Below are positions 4,872 to 5,281 of a stretch of DNA of 5,281 bases, piece by piece. The notes under the pieces are model-generated. The model did no database searches. It saw only the letters and a list, made by a program, of their open reading frames with translations, and was not told the origin of the DNA. Made by a program: the position numbers and the translations under genes. This stretch comes from Chloroflexota bacterium (GTDB taxonomy: Bacteria; Chloroflexota; FW602-bin22; JAMCYS01), in assembly GCA_021847625.1 (NCBI GenBank), contig JAJZQK010000303.1, forward strand, positions 1 to 5,281, read 5' to 3'. Position 1 is the first letter of the stretch, and every line of letters begins with the position of its first letter.

Positions 4872-5281
4872 TGACGAGCACCCGCCTTCTCCTCGTGGCT
4901 GCCGCGCTGGCAGGCCTCCTGGGCCTCGGCCTGTCTGTCGCACCTGTCTACGCCGAGGACCCACCTCCTGAGCCCACTCCGGTGGCTACGCCGACGCCAG
5001 CGCCGCCGGAAGGCGACCCGGCGCCGGACCCTTCCGGCGGCCTGCTCGGATTTCTGCCGGACCCGAAGCAGTGGGCAGCCGACGTCTTCAACCAGGTCCT
5101 CGTCGATCTCCTGCAGGGCATTTCCAACGCCATCCGCGGCGTGGTCGGCAGCGTGTTGGGGAGCTCGCTGAACTTCATCACCCAGACGCCCCCGGCCGGC
5201 TCCTACGCCAGCCCGACCGTCCAGACCCTCTGGAACGTCGTGCGCGCCATCGCCAACGGCGCGCTGGCCCTCGTCGCCCTC
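4871..5281 (+). CDS. TrbL/VirB6-like conjugal transfer membrane protein, N-terminal part (3' end outside the window)
   Basis: The frame is open from ATG 4871 to the window edge, giving 137 residues and no stop. Residues 1-28 look like a signal peptide: Arg5, a hydrophobic core of Leu, Val and Ala, and VYA followed by ED. A Pro/Thr-rich linker spans about 31-55. The mature part has WAADVFNQVLVDLLQGI (68-84), a Gly/Ser/Val stretch, NFITQTPP (101-108) and SPTVQTLWNVVRAIANGALALVAL (114-137), which begins a membrane helix. The pattern of NF-TPP, then PxVQxLW and a hydrophobic helix resembles the TrbL family of conjugation proteins. These are polytopic inner-channel components of type IV secretion (VirB6 equivalents). 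The call is from memory of family sequences. Only the N-terminus is visible, so the number of membrane helices cannot be judged. It is the main evidence for a conjugative element here. Confidence 0.65.
   Translation, partial: MTSTRLLLVAAALAGLLGLGLSVAPVYAEDPPPEPTPVATPTPAPPEGDPAPDPSGGLLGFLPDPKQWAADVFNQVLVDLLQGISNAIRGVVGSVLGSSLNFITQTPPAGSYASPTVQTLWNVVRAIANGALALVAL

Overview
The window is GC-rich DNA with dense, co-directional genes, good Shine-Dalgarno sites and two kinds of cargo. It looks like an accessory or integrated mobile region of a high-GC bacterium. A Chloroflexota host is my best guess, because a membrane-anchored PEGA/beta-propeller gene is coupled to a TrbL-family gene. An actinobacterium is not excluded, and the taxonomic call is an inference from gene style only.

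Bases 1-2794 hold a tightly packed four-gene operon on the + strand. It encodes a ubiquitin-like protein (Ubl, cut by the left edge of the window), an E2-like conjugating enzyme, a JAB/JAMM metalloprotease and an E1-like ThiF-fold adenylating enzyme. The junctions are a 3-nt gap, a 13-nt overlap and a 49-nt overlap. Together these are all the parts needed to activate, transfer and remove a ubiquitin-like modifier. The content, and as far as I recall the order, match the anti-phage Bil-type (bacterial ISG15-like) conjugation systems. An antiviral role here is inferred from family knowledge. The notable oddities are a Ubl whose C-terminus aligns with ubiquitin's tail but ends Val-Ile instead of Gly-Gly, and an E2 with Phe-Asn-Pro where eukaryotic E2s have His-Pro-Asn.

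Bases 2795-3434 are about 640 bases without a convincing gene. Composition drops to less coding-like sequence and several inverted repeats are present. The clearest signal is a regulatory one: four CAGGTA-like elements spaced exactly 11 bp apart at 3341-3379, plus a second pair (CAGGCA) also 11 bp apart at 3270-3286. This spacing is typical of tandem binding by OmpR/PhoB/SARP-type winged-helix regulators. The array sits just before the next gene.

Bases 3435-5281 hold two translationally coupled genes, overlapping by one base in TAATG. The first is a membrane-anchored protein with a PEGA domain and a TolB/PD40-like beta-propeller. The second, cut by the right edge, is a secreted or membrane TrbL/VirB6-like conjugation protein. 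This suggests that the Ubl system is cargo of an integrative conjugative element, with the conjugation module under its own promoter.
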